Assembly (NCBI GenBank): GCA_964030785.1
Contig: OZ034978.1
Span: forward strand, 18,018,453 to 18,082,452
Direction of reading: 5' to 3'
DNA from: Siderastrea siderea
Taxonomy: Eukaryota > Cnidaria > Anthozoa > Scleractinia > Rhizangiidae
Length of the DNA stretch: 64,000 nt
Below the pieces are notes generated by a model that worked only from the letters and a program-made list of their open reading frames with translations, was not told the origin of the DNA and ran no database searches. Of the stretch, positions 1-20,200 are shown piece after piece. Made by a program: the position numbers and the translations under genes. Positions within the stretch are counted from its first letter, which is position 1. Each line of letters begins with the position of its first letter.

Positions 1-159
1 ACCAGTTTCTCGGTTAAATTATCCCTGTTATTTATTTTAAAGGCTGGTTGATCCCCAGACGAAGAATTTCAAGCACTCAGCTGTGTTGGTAGCTAGGTAA
101 GAAACATTTCCAAGATCAACACCCACATGTCTAAGGTAGGGGGGTTGTCGCTCACGAGC

Positions 160-440
160 CAAGGTGGCCCACAGGATGAGCTTAACCCGGTTTTCTGTAG
201 CATGAAGCAACTGAGAGTATTGCTACTCCCTCCTGGATGGGATGCTAGTCTACTGCAGGGTTACCCCCAGCAGTACGTTGCCAGTACCCATTTATATGCC
301 TTGGTGGAGAGAGACAATGTGGGGTAAAGTTTCTTGTCTGAGGAAAAAACACAATGGCAGGGACTGGGCTTCAAACCACCGACCTTTAGATCTGAAGTCC
401 AACGTGCCAACCACTACACCACCATGCCCCCCACACCACA
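160..440 (-). repeat. tRNA-derived SINE copy, antisense, in an EP400-like intron
   Basis: Read on the - strand, the element starts near 440 with a tRNA-like head. Box A resembles TGGTGTAGTGGTTGGCACG and the box B-like part is GGTGGTTTGAAGCC. A body follows with the phrase CATCCAGGAGGGAGTAG. The same body recurs at 11885-12093 and 26320-26560, and more weakly at 52509-52760, so this is a dispersed SINE family. It lies in the intron before the first visible EP400-like exon. Confidence 0.6.
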
Positions 441-670
441 CGTGTCTGAAATATCTGTTAATGGTCAAAATTAGGCAATAACAGGCACTCCCGGTAAGCT
501 GATACCATTGCTCCAAATTCTTGGATTTCTTAGAGCCAATTTTTCAGTTGGCATCATTTTACTTTTACTTTGTTATGGTTTATGAAAGCTGCTACTTTGC
601 GGTGTCACTTTTCGTGTAGCTGGCAAGCCAGTAGTTGTTAATAACAGTGCTGTGTTTTGATCTCTTGTAG

Positions 671-3600
671 TGGGATTTCTGAGGAAAAGACTTTGAACCC
701 AGTTCAGCTGGCTACTATGAAGGCAGAGCGGATTGCACGAGAAAAGGCAGCAGCAGCAGCAGCTCAGAATGCTGCGGTGAGAAAATGACTGTGTGTTTTA
801 GTAAACATTTCAGGTTTCTTGTTAGCTGCTGCCTCAAGTAGTAGGACTTTTCAGAGGAATCCAGGGAGCAAAGATATTTATCACATGTAATTTAGCCTTC
901 CCTGGTAGGTAGTAGACAGGGGGCAAGGAAAGCTTGTTCTGTTTTGTTCTTGGAAATTTGTTCCAAATGCATATTCCTACATGGTATTCCTTGCACTTTC
1001 TCCATCACCTGTGAACATTGATCGCACTTGCTATTGCATTCATGACATATATCTGAAGTAGGCTTTACGGTGGGAGGACTTACAATCTTGCTTGGGTCTT
1101 ACACTTCTGTGTCTTGAACAGTTACAACAACAACAACAGCAGCAGCAGCAGCAGCAACAACAACAAAATCAACAGCAACAGCAAAATCCACCAGTTCCAT
1201 CACCTTCTCAACTTCAGCAACCACAGGGAACCCAGCTGCCCCAACAACAGCCTGCTGCCAAACAGCTACCAAGCACTGCGACACAGCTTCCTGCACAAAA
1301 ACTTACTACTACCACACAACTGAATTCAAACACTGTTGGTGTAAGTGTTGTCTGTCCTCTGATATCTCCAGTGCACATTTAGACATGTTATTATAACAAC
1401 ATTGAAGCAAAGATTTCAAGCATCCTCTAGAATGAACATCCCCTTTGGTTTTTGAGATATGTAATAACTTCTTATCCTTCCCCATTAAAAACAACTGGGA
1501 AGATCAATGCCCGAGTTGAGATTATTGGACATTTACATTAAGTTATTGCTGAATAAAATTGACTGTCTACAGTTATAACTGGTTTTAGTGAGGTTGGAAA
1601 AAAATTAAACTTAAAATCAGCACTGGCTAAATCACAGAAGTACGGCATTTACTTTGTTAACTGGACCAACGAATTCCTAAACTGACAATTAAAAAATTGC
1701 ATGAAATGAATAAGAATTACGGTATTATCAATATTTTTAGGCAGCAGCAGCACTTCAGAAAACTGCAGTGCTCCAAGCCGCTACAGGAACCAGTCCTGCA
1801 TCAACTTTGTTGAAGACCACAGGTAACATTTATTACAGTTTTGCTCAAATAAGTATTTCCCAGTCCTTACAATGTGCAGGTCCAGAAAACATCCCTACCT
1901 ACACTAAGGGAGGTCATTGAAAATTCCAGAGGAAGAGTGACCCAAAAGGCAAACTTATTCAAAGGAAGGTATGAAGGTAAATTGGAATTTCGAGTGGGGT
2001 GGGGTGGAGGGTGGGGGGTTTAAACCAGAAACCTTCTGTGGAGAGGGGGTATGAAACAGCAGAATGGTGGTAAAAGTAATCCACTTTCATGCAAGCAAGT
2101 CACAGTGTTTCATGTTTGATTGACAGCTGCTGGTATAGTGCTCAGTGGACACCAGTCAGTTCCAGCTGGCAGTGCCTCAAGTATTGTGGTTAACACACAC
2201 AAGGGTAATGCTGCAGGTCTCAGCTCTATGACATCATCCTCCCTGGCAGCAATCAACAAAAGGATGCAAGCAAAAATACCAACTTCCATGGTACAAGTGC
2301 AAGCAGCTGTAAGTACAAGAAATTGTCTTATAGAGCGCTTTTCAAATGAGTGTCGTAAAACCAAAACCAAAGTAATTACCCCAGCCAATCATAACAAACA
2401 CAAATTATCCAATGAACCAATCAGAACTCGAAGCAAGTACATGTTACTGGCGTCAAGCGCGGGAAAAAACGTGCGAGCGCGAGCAAGTTGCGACTGATTG
2501 GTTTGAGTTTTACTCCTGATTGGTCGAGAAAGTGGCGCGAGATTTTTTAACCAATCACAGAGCGAAGTAAAGCAAAACCAAAGCAAAACACGAATTACTT
2601 TCGACACTCAATTGAAAACCGCTCTATTTGTGGTTACATTTTCTAGACTGCCTTTTAAACTGCCTGACCTTCTTTCTGTTTGGACAGTCATTTATTCATC
2701 AGTATTAATTTTATGGTACATGTAATAGAACAATATCATGAGTCAATTGATTTTTAGAGGTAGCTTAACCCCCAAATAGTGCCCAAATGTTCAACTTGTA
2801 GTAACTGAACAAACCAGTAACACCACTTGAAAGCACTGCTCCAACAGGTTTTGTTGTGAATGTTCTTCCTATTTGATTTCATACACAAAGTGCCTTCTAT
2901 GAAATATCACCAAAGGGAAGTAGTGCTCAGCAACTTTCATTTCATTTGTTCAAAGCTTACAGTTTTGTCCACAGACACAGCACAGAAAAATACCGCCTAG
3001 CAGTGGTAGCCTGCACTTGACTGGTCTTACTTTCGGTAGTGTAGCACCTCTCAAAAGCTTGTATTTTCATTGGACCGCTATATGTAGCAGCTCTATTGTT
3101 TTTACGCCTTTTTTTTTTTTTGTTTTGTTTGTTCTATTGTTTAGCGGACTATTCGTGGAAGACCTTACGACAGCTACTACATTGCCCCTTACTTTAGAAG
3201 CTATTACCCTTGTAAAGCATAATGATCAGTACCACAGGAAAGAACTGCTCGGTCGCTTCCATTTGAGAGGTCACACTGAATGATGATTTCATCCTGATCC
3301 ACTGTCAGGAAAGTTGTATGAACGCAGATGTGTATCTAGTGTATTGGGAGGCTCAACCAATCAGAAGAACCAGATCTAGGCAGTGCTACTTAAGGGTTTG
3401 ACTTCACAAAGGGGAAGGATTAATTTACATTCTTTTTCTCAGAATGTCTCTTCTGCGAGTGCATCCACAACAAGGGTATTGCAGACTCAGCCACATCAAG
3501 TAAGCAGCCCTCTTGCAGCAGGCACTGCTACATCAGTTACAGTAACACTTGGTGCTACCACCAGCCTAGCACCTGCCGCATCAGCCACTGTGGTCAGCCA

Positions 3601-5939
3601 GGTAAGGATAAGTGATGGCTCTAAAGTTTTATGTTGACAGCCCCTTGATATGAGGAATCAGCCACTCTGATTGGTTCCCTACTAATAAACTACTGGCTGC
3701 GGGGGGGGGGGGGGGGGGGGGGTTACTCCCTATAGTAAGCTATACAGGAAGGCTTCGCCCGAAAGGCGTGCTTTTTCCAAGTTTGCATTATACTAAAGGG
3801 TAGAGAAAATCGTAACTTAAGTCTATGAAAGGGTCACAAAATGTGCTGCAGTGAAAGAGATGGCGGCTTAAGCTAAGTGTGTAAAAGGGTGCCAAATTTT
3901 GCCAGAAACAACAACGCGAGACACAAAAGCTCGGAGCCTTTGAGCAACTGAGTCAGAAGGACTGACAACCCAGGAAACATGTAGCGATCACAGAAAATTC
4001 TATTGTTTCAGCTTGTCCTTGAGATATAAGAAAGGGGTTTCAATTCTGCTCTAGGTATACGAAAGGGGTGCCATTTTGGTAAAAATTAGTATATTAAAGG
4101 GCAAAAGTTTGAGCCTCCTCGTGGAAAACTTCATTGAGTACTTAAATTCACTTAATTGTTACTTGAATTTGCCTGTAACACTGATCTCGGGCCAAAAAAA
4201 TTGGTCGCATGATCAATAAATGACAATTTTTGTGCTGCAAAACTAGCCAAAAGTGCAAATTATGCTAGCACTGCTTTTTTTCAGAAAATCAATGAGAAAT
4301 ATGCTTGTACTGTGGAATTATGCCAGAAATTATGCTAGCACAATCTACCAAAGCCTAGTTTAAACAGTTGTTTTCTTTCTTCTTTTAAAAAACATTAATC
4401 GACCGCCATCTTGAAGTTTGCGTAAATTGAAAATTCACACTCCCTGGGATTGGCTCATATCCTAGTAGTAGACAAGTTGCCGAAGACAGTAGTTTTTCAT
4501 CTTTCAAATGTTTTGGTTCCTTGTTACAGATTGGGCAGCAGACCACAACCTCATCAGTTGCTACCGCAAGTATGTTTTTTTTTTTTGGAATTTTTTCTGA
4601 ACGAATTGCTTGTCCCCCAGCTTCAGCTCTTCTCAAAACGTAACCTGAAGTTGTGACATGACTGACTGACTGACTGACTGACTGACTGACTGACTGACTG
4701 ACTGACTGACTGACTGACTGACTTGTTCATTCACTTGCTCATTCTTTCAATCCTTGATTCATTGATTCAGTATTTGCACAGTTCATTGGTTCACTGGTCC
4801 ACTCACTGAAAAAACTACTCTCTGATCAGCTGTTTGTTTATTTTGTGAGGGCACTGAACTGCTAAGCGCATTCACGGATTGATTGATTGTTTGACTGACT
4901 GAATGGGCTATTGACCGACTGGCTGACTGATTGATTCTTTCATTCATTCCCTATTCGTTTATTCATTGATTCCTTAATTGATGAATTTGTTGGTTCACTG
5001 ATCCACTGATTGAGAACCACTCTGATATTCTTTGACTGGGTGTTTCTTACAGGTCACAATCTTCCAGTGGCAGCCCAGCAGTTTGTTGGACAGCCCGGGG
5101 TCAAGCTAACTGCCCAGCAGATTGCAATACTAAGACAGCGGCAACAGATGCAGGCACAGCTAAAAAGGCAGCAACAAGTAGAACACATCAAACAGCAGCA
5201 GCTTAAGCGCTTCCAAATTCAGCAGGTTACTAATCAAGGGCAGGTTAACCAGGGAGGCGGAACTTCTGCTACTACCACTATACCTAACCCAGGCACTGTG
5301 CAGCAAGCCACTGTACAACAGAGACAACAGATTAACCCTCAGCAGGCTGCTGCCATACTCCAGAAGAAAGCTCCACAGGCGATCACCCAGCAGCAGTTAC
5401 AGCAAATCCTGTCAAAACAGCAGTTGGCACAGTTGACACCACAGCAGCAGATGCAGTTGCGCCAGCAAATTCAACAGCAGCAGCAACAACAGATGCTTCA
5501 AAAGATAGCGTTACGCCAACAGCAGCAGCAGCAACAACAACAACAACAACAACAACAGACCACTATCCAAAGTGCGCAGACAGGCCAGTTGGCCACAGCA
5601 GCTGGAAGTGTCGCAAAGCCCTTGACACCGCAAGCTCAGGCTCAGCTGCTTGCAGCTCAGAAGCAACAACAACAACAACAGCAGCAGCAAAAAGTACCAG
5701 GTGCTGTCCAGGTCAGTAGTCAGATGGCGCCACAGTCTGCAGTTGCACTGGGGACAGCACAGGTTCAGCAACAGAAGCAGCAGCAGCAAGCTCAGCAGAT
5801 GACAACTGTAACACTGGGACAGAGGACTGCTGCCCCAGCTGTTCAGCTTCTGCAACAACAACAAGTACAACAACAGCAGCAACAACAGCAGCATCAGTCC
5901 CCATACCAAATGAGATTGCGCAATCCACCCAAGCACTAA
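671..5939 (+). CDS. EP400: EP400/Domino-like protein, C-terminal glutamine-rich part (5' partial)
   Basis: Seven coding exons on the + strand: 671-776, 1122-1340, 1741-1822, 2127-2308, 3443-3601, 4530-4569 and 5053-5939 (stop TAA). All have AG/GT borders, and splice phases join into one frame of 558 codons including the stop; the gene starts left of the window. The protein is low-complexity and Q/A/T-rich. It has a run of about 14 Q at 1125-1166 and a longer run near 5517-5555, a basic-alanine segment in the first exon (KAERIAREKAAAAAAQNAA), and a conserved-looking block in the last exon (LTAQQIAILRQRQQMQAQLK). It ends QMRLRNPPKH, reminiscent of the extreme C-terminus of EP400, the SWI2/SNF2 ATPase scaffold of the TIP60/NuA4 complex that exchanges H2A.Z. 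The ATPase domain is not in the window, so the identity rests on Q-rich composition and the tail. A MED15-like or other Q-rich nuclear cofactor is the alternative. Confidence 0.6.
2330..2627. mobile_element. TIR element (MITE) of about 300 bp in an EP400-like intron
   Basis: Imperfect terminal inverted repeats of about 26 bp: the left end begins ATAGAGCGCTTTTCAA and the right end is the complement of ATAGAGCGGTTTTCAA. The left end starts 21 bp after the end of the exon at 2308. The interior has several CCAATCA/TGATTGG motifs and no coding capacity. Read-through of the preceding exon continues into it, so a retained intron would end inside the element. Confidence 0.6.
3701..3722. repeat. Poly-G run
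   Basis: 22 consecutive G in an EP400-like intron, a place where assembly length may be unreliable. Similar homopolymers occur at 8164-8197 (T then G) and 55070-55090 (C). Confidence 0.85.
4659..4722. repeat. (TGAC)n microsatellite
   Basis: Uninterrupted ACTG/TGAC tetranucleotide repeat of about 16 units in the intron between the EP400-like exons ending at 4569 and starting at 5053. Degenerate TTCATTGATT-type simple sequence follows to about 5000. Confidence 0.9.
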
Positions 5940-8900
5940 AAAACAAGTGCACTTCATGTTTGCTTTCAATTTTTTGTAAAGTAGCTTTATAACGTTAACG
6001 ATATTTGTAAATTTTGTTTTGCTTTTCATGATCATTTTGCACCTATTATAGGCCCACTAAATGCGAAGAGGTGGCCGTTTTACACAAGCTATAGAGCACT
6101 ATGGAGTAAAGTAGCTGCTGTATTCTAGTGTGTTTTCATATTTTGAAGGCAATATTCTTGTTAGTGGATAAGTAGGTAGCTGTATATGATAGTGCTGCAA
6201 CAACAGTTGTTCAAATAGTTTTCTACTGTATACCAAGGTTTTGTCCCAGGGGGTACTCTTGGTACAATCTCCAAGGTTTGCAGGAGGCTAGAGAATTTGT
6301 GGTAGATCACTAATGTTGTATTTACTACGGAAATATCATTACGATAAGTATGTTTGTTTAGACGCGACAGGCGAAGAATGTTAGTGGGATTATTGGGATG
6401 CTTCTTTTGTGACTTATTTTATCCCCGTTGTTACTGACAGCACAAGTGGTTCCTTCACTGCAGCTTTCAATAACATGCGAACCCTGAGCTTCGGAACCCG
6501 ACAAACGATTGCATTTTTACTTGACTACAATACATTTTTTGCTTTTGTCAGCAGAATTGCGCGGTCTTCGAGCGAAAGTTTTGGAGCGAGAGTGAAATAG
6601 GCGGGTGAGACTGGATGTTGTTGTCGTTGTTGTTGTTGCGCTTGCACACTGCGGCTCGCGTTTTAGCGATTTGCTGTTCGTGCGCTTCTCTTGAGAGTCG
6701 TTCGAGGTCGAAAAAAACGGTTTTATGGCTTTGTACATTTTTAATTACAACTAGATTGACGTACATCCGATTGAATCCACCAATCAGAACTCATAAACGT
6801 GACCTCTTGAAACCTATGAACTAAACTTGTTTGATATTTTGAGCTACGATGATTAACGTCACCGAAAAGTGCAACTGTTGGTCGAGCCTTGAATGAGAGA
6901 GTTCGCAAAGGGGCTTCAGTAAAGTCCGGAGGTCTTAGTTGTGCCCAGCAATTCACTATGAAAGAATGGTTCTTAAAAAAAACAATCATTTAGTGCGATA
7001 GCTAAAGAATTTCACTTTTACTCCGTTGCAAGCTCTTGTCAGGTTGTCACAAAAATGAGTGAATTTGATGTGGCTCAGTTTCAATTTTATCAGTGCATTT
7101 TCCTATTGGAACTGTGTGAAACGAGGACTCTTTTATTCCTTGCTGTTATATTTTGTAAATAAGCTCAACAGCTTGACGTATTTTTCGCGTTTTTTTTTTT
7201 TTTTTTTGTAGAGCATTGTTATATCTAAGGATGTAGATTATTAAAAGTTTTGTCGAGTTCTTTGACTGTTTTATCAGTTGATGTAATTAGAGATGTCAAT
7301 TATTTCCTTGTTAAGGTTTTTTTGGTCCCCAGGCAGCATCAGAATTGCCTTCAAGCGCATAAAATTAACTTGTGCTAAACCATAGAGCCTTGGGTCCGAT
7401 TGTCAGAGAGATCATGGCTTCAAACCGGTAAACCTGCATTCTTGTCTTCGTTTCAAATAGTGAAGATGCGTGGCGTTGAAACGTGTTGTAGCAAGGGGAC
7501 GAAATATTCGGTCGGTCGGTCGATGGTCATCCGCCGTAAACTTTTATTGAAATGATATCCTATGGGTGTGGGGAAGGAAGAGGGTTTATCTTTTGCTTTT
7601 GGTTTTCTTGGGGACAAGGCTAGGTTATTGCAATACCTCCATCGCGCTTATCTGAGAGGTTTAAATTTCCGGAGTAAAATTACACGCATGACAATGATTT
7701 GTTGTGGTTTTGAAAAGTCTGTCTTAACTCAGACAAATTATTTCAATTCGCGCATTTATAATATAGGTCATAAGAAGAGGGGAACAAAACCTCTAGAATC
7801 TACACTGGGTTTATTTTGTCGAATCAAAACATTTAGCAGCGAAAACAAGCTAAGACAAACCAAATGTAATGGTAAGGTTCATTCGAGAGAAACAATTAAC
7901 TCCGGGCGTTTCGTTGGGGATCACCTTTCGACAAGTAGTCACGCAATTTTGTAAAACGCATGGCATTTCTCACTATATTGTGAAATACTGAAAATGTGAG
8001 AGCTGTAGGAGAATTTTAGCAACTACGGTTTGGTTTGAAGTTCTTGCGGGTTTTCGTTTTTTTTTTTATGTGTGTATATTTTGGAATTTCGCAAACAGAA
8101 AAATGTTAATATGAACGTGGGAACCACGGCGCCATCCCATCCCGGAAGCCTCCCGCACAATCGTTTTTTTTTTTTTTTTGGGGGGGGGGGGGGGGGGTCT
8201 AAAAACGACTGCGTGGGAGGCTAACACTCACCGGGATGACTCCAGAATTCTGCGAACTCAGCGTTTACGCTTTTTGTCACACTCATTAATATGTCGAGTC
8301 ACGCTAACTTCAGTTTACTTAACGGGGCTGGGGTAGGGGTGAACGACAATTCGAAGGCTCTGGGCTTTGTTGTTTTAATTCCTATTGCATTAACCATCAT
8401 CTTGGGTAATTTATACAACAGGAAAATTGCGACAAGGTGAAAAAAAATCGTCATCGGTTCTGTGCTTTCGCGCGCAATTTTAATGTCACGCTACAGTAAC
8501 TGTCACGTAATCATGCTGATCTTTACCCGGTTTTGATAGCTGATTAGCAGCAAGTTTGTTGGGCTGGGAGAGGCGTGGTTGAGGGAGTTAGGGTGGGACA
8601 ACACTGCAGTGGTGTAAAACTCATAATTTTACCATATTGCAGAACAAAACTTCATTGGCTTTGCACGCACTGCGTGCCTATGAGGTAGGTGGGGCAGTAG
8701 GATATGAGCGGGGGTGGGGTCATGCCGTGGTCATGCCATCCCCACGCAAGAGCTTTTGGGGTTGTTTGTACCCTGTTTTGGTATCCGTCTGTTAACTATT
8801 AACTTTTTTTCCTTTTTCTATTTGGTAATAAAGCTTGTTGTTGCGTAACTTTACAATTTAATTTTAACTCACCTTTAATTGTTAACAATTTCCAATTTTC

Positions 8901-9437
8901 TTTAAAATTCATCAATCCCCCCCCCCTTCTCCTTCTTTATGTTTAATTTAAAAATCATGAAAAAAATCGGAGTCACCCAGGAAGCTCAATGTACGCTATG
9001 AATGTTATGAACTTTGGTTCTATGTGAAATTTGGTTTCAAAAGATACAGTCCATGAAGGCCCAAAAAACTGTTGCGAGCCTCCTTAAATAAGCCCCCCAC
9101 CACCGGGCTGTTTCTCTGTAATTTAACGTTATTTCTCTTAAACCATGAGATTTTCATCTTAAAAAAAAAATGAGATTAAAAGTTGTTTGGAGCAATGACT
9201 CTCCAAGTTTCTGTAACTTGGAAAAATCTGATGTTGACCAAATAACTACTCAAAAAACATCATAAAGAGTCAATTTAATACAAATTAATGGTGGAAAAAT
9301 ACAATTCTCAAGCTCATGAGATAAACTTTAAAGAGCACCTTAAAACTATAACAACATTATAAAGCTGCATTGGTCCAAAACAGTTGCAGGTTGAACCATC
9401 TTTTTTTTTCTTTTCATTCTTGCTTTACAATGCCTGT
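5940..9437. other. Convergent intergenic region between the EP400-like gene and coronin
   Basis: About 3.5 kb between the stop of the EP400-like gene (+) and the stop of coronin (-). It must hold both 3' UTRs; an ATTAAA-type poly(A) signal for the + gene is possible near 7240. It also contains one copy of a dispersed repeat (7465-8035) and a T-run fused to a G-run (8164-8197). Short reading frames here show no codon pattern, domains or splice context that I recognise as coding. Confidence 0.6.
7465..8035 (+). repeat. Dispersed repeat, copy 1
   Basis: This stretch aligns by eye along most of its length with 26700-27240. Shared blocks include GTAAACTTTTATTG, AATGATATCCTATGGG, AACTCAGACAAATTATTTCA, CCTTTCGACAAGTAGTCACG and GCTGTAGGAGAATT, in the same order and orientation. 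It has small indels and no clear open frame. Its class is unknown. Confidence 0.7.
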
Positions 9438-17292
<7,855 letters not shown>

Positions 17293-20200
17293 ATGAATGT
17301 CGACTTTACGGTAAGAATTTAATAACATACTGAGGAAAACCTTCATGCAGTCTTTGTCTTTATAATTAACTGTTTTGCACTCCAGTAATCATAAAATCAA
17401 AGTAGTGGTCATAGTAGAGAGAAGCTTTTATAGTCATCATGGTCCATGTCACCTGTCGTAAGATTCAAATCTTCCCGCGTTTGTAAGTCTTACATGCAAT
17501 GTTTTCCCGTGCGGTGTTCTTTATGGTTTAATTTAAGATTCCGGAATTGACTGCTGCATTATGAGTAGCATTTCACGTCCTTCCATCTTTAGTGTTTTAG
17601 TGTTTAGAAGTGCAACTGTCAGTAATTTCCAGTAGTACAGTTCCACTTCACCCTCACTAGGCATACCCCAGGACATCTCTTTTTTTTTTTTTTGGCGTGG
17701 ACGAATGAGCTGTTAAATGCCTTGAGGTGCAGTTAAAAAGAAGTCAGTTTCCTTCTTTTGGGGCTTATCTACCCACTGCCAACGGTTAATTCACCGGGGG
17801 CCCAGACAATCTGTTTGAAATTTGAAGGATTTGTATGGGAAAATTACTAGCTTTGTATTTAAAGCAAAATATCAGGAGCAATGTTGATATTTGTCTTCAA
17901 AAAATAATCAATTGTTGTGATTTGTCAACCTTGTAAATGGCAAATTTTGGCGAATGTTGGCAATTTTGAAGGTTTAGCATTCGGCGTTTACCTGAGCATA
18001 ATAAGAGAAAGACAAGGGAGGAGATCTTCTCAGAACTGCTCCAGCGCCAAGCCGAAATTCACCCCGAAAATTCGCATCGCCCCGCTTCCAAAGTGAGCTC
18101 CAAGAAAAGCTGAGACGTTAAGGATTCTTCTCCTACCATTTGTTTGAAAATCCGTCCAAATCACCAAGCGCTAGCCGCCGAATAAAACACATATGTAGTT
18201 CAAATGATCTGTGGCAAATTTTCGTGTACCGACCTCAAACGGTGATGCTGACTGCTCCATTCTGATTGGATGCAGTCAGTCAATGACATGTCAAACAATG
18301 AGCAGTCAGCATGACCATTTGAGGTCGACACACAAGAAGTGTTGTATCTCGGTATTGTGTTGTATCTCAGTATTGTTCCAGTGACCATTTGTTTTGTCAT
18401 CTCTTTTATGTCTTCAGCAGAGATAATAACAAACCTAACATCTTTGTTAATGGTCATTGAATGAAACCAAAATTCTGTATGCTGGGGTATATGTTGTGGT
18501 TCAATTTTCTCCTTGGTTCAATTTTTGTTTTCCTTTGTTTTTAACTCATTATCATACATTACCATACACAAAAACAAAGGAAAATAAAAATTGAACCAAG
18601 GATAAAATTGAACCACAGCATATAAATTATATTGGAATGTGCCCCACTTATACCTGACACTCACTACCCATAAAAGAAAATGCCCCAATAATGCCTGTGG
18701 TATGGGCACTGCTGGAATTAAGTGATGCATTATTAGACACCTGATCTCTGTGATTAGAAAAACCTATTCTGAGAGACTTCACCTAATTTGGTGCACGATG
18801 ACTACCCAGGAACATTATGTAACCAGAAATGGTTGAGAAAGTGTCCTTTTGAAACACAAACTTCACTTGATGAGGTTAGAGTGATTGGTTTCAATAAGAT
18901 ATGACCTTAATCAGGTGATGACAACATTCTCCCCATGTCTTTTATCCAGAGCAAGACAAGAGAAGCTTTGCAAACACCTCTGTATCAGAGATGTGAGGAG
19001 GTTGAAAAGTTGATAGAAGGTTCTTCAACACAGGTAGTTAATGTTAGTCCAAGTCTTCAACCCTGTGATCAGTGTGTTATTTCTCCCTTGGAGAGGCACT
19101 TCAAAACATTTTGGTGTCTTGCTAGCCTACAATGCAGGTGTTTTCTTGGGGACACGCGAGTGCCAAAATCTTGGTTATCATTGCTCTTTCTACTCTCCCC
19201 AATCTTGCTCTTATTTTAAAATTCAAGATGGCGGCTATAGCGTTCGGTCACCAAAAAAATACGCCTGCATTGCAGGCTAGTGTCTTGCTGGAGTTTAGGA
19301 AACCCTACCCTGTCTCTCAACCAGGTCTGCATACATGCAGACATGCGATGAGTATACTTAAAAATGTGGTGCTTTTCACCAGCCGGGAGGTCCGTATAGG
19401 GAAAAACTGTGCCCGAGGTCTTGAGTACGGCCCTCGGCCTGTGGCCTCGGGCCATACTCAAGACCGAGGGCACAGTTTTTCCCTATGCGGACCGACCTAG
19501 GCTGGTGAATAACGTGTTTATTTTTTCTGCTTTTTTGGAGGTGGAACGAGGCGAATTGGTTTGAGAATTGTTTGTAAACAGTCCTTCTACGTGCGCTAGT
19601 TCCCACAATCAAAGTTAGTTGAAATTAATAGCTTTGATGAGAAAGAGTCCCTAGCAAACTGTAGGGATAAAGGATAGACTAAAATTAAAACAGAACTTAA
19701 AATATTTATATCACAAAACAATAACCGTTAACAACAAACCCCAACGTCTAATAGCAAGAATAAAGAAAGAAGCTTTGTCTTTTTCAAAATCAAATCACAC
19801 ATTTAAATTTGGTTTTATTTTTAGTACCAAAAGATCTTTATTTAACAAGTAAGACTTTTAGTGAAAACTAAGGCTTACGCTCTACAAACTCCACTGCATA
19901 TCTTAGCATTTGAGACATTTTTGTTCGTTTTTGGTCAAGATTTTCGCAAATCGACGCTTTGAGAAAAGTAAACTGTAAAAGCTTGTTGACATGCAGCAGT
20001 TCTTGTCGAAGACACAGCGATGCGAGGTTTTTGTTTGACTATTTTAGCTAACAATCATTAATAATCATATTGTCTTGAATGAAGCTAAATGGGACAAGAT
20101 TAAAAAAGAGATCTCCAAGGAAAATAATGAAATTTAAAACGAGAAACGGAGGTCAAAACACTAACTTGGAGTTAACCCGTGTTAATCAAATCGCGTGTGT

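Noticed and set aside
2120..2497. 125-codon + strand frame beyond the EP400-like exon
   Set aside because: Only 2127-2308 is exon. The rest is read-through past a good donor into an intron and a TIR element.
5511..6035. Long - strand frame (174 aa, leucine-rich) opposite the EP400-like last exon
   Set aside because: It is the antisense shadow of CAG/CAA glutamine repeats, which read as leucine; there is no independent coding evidence.
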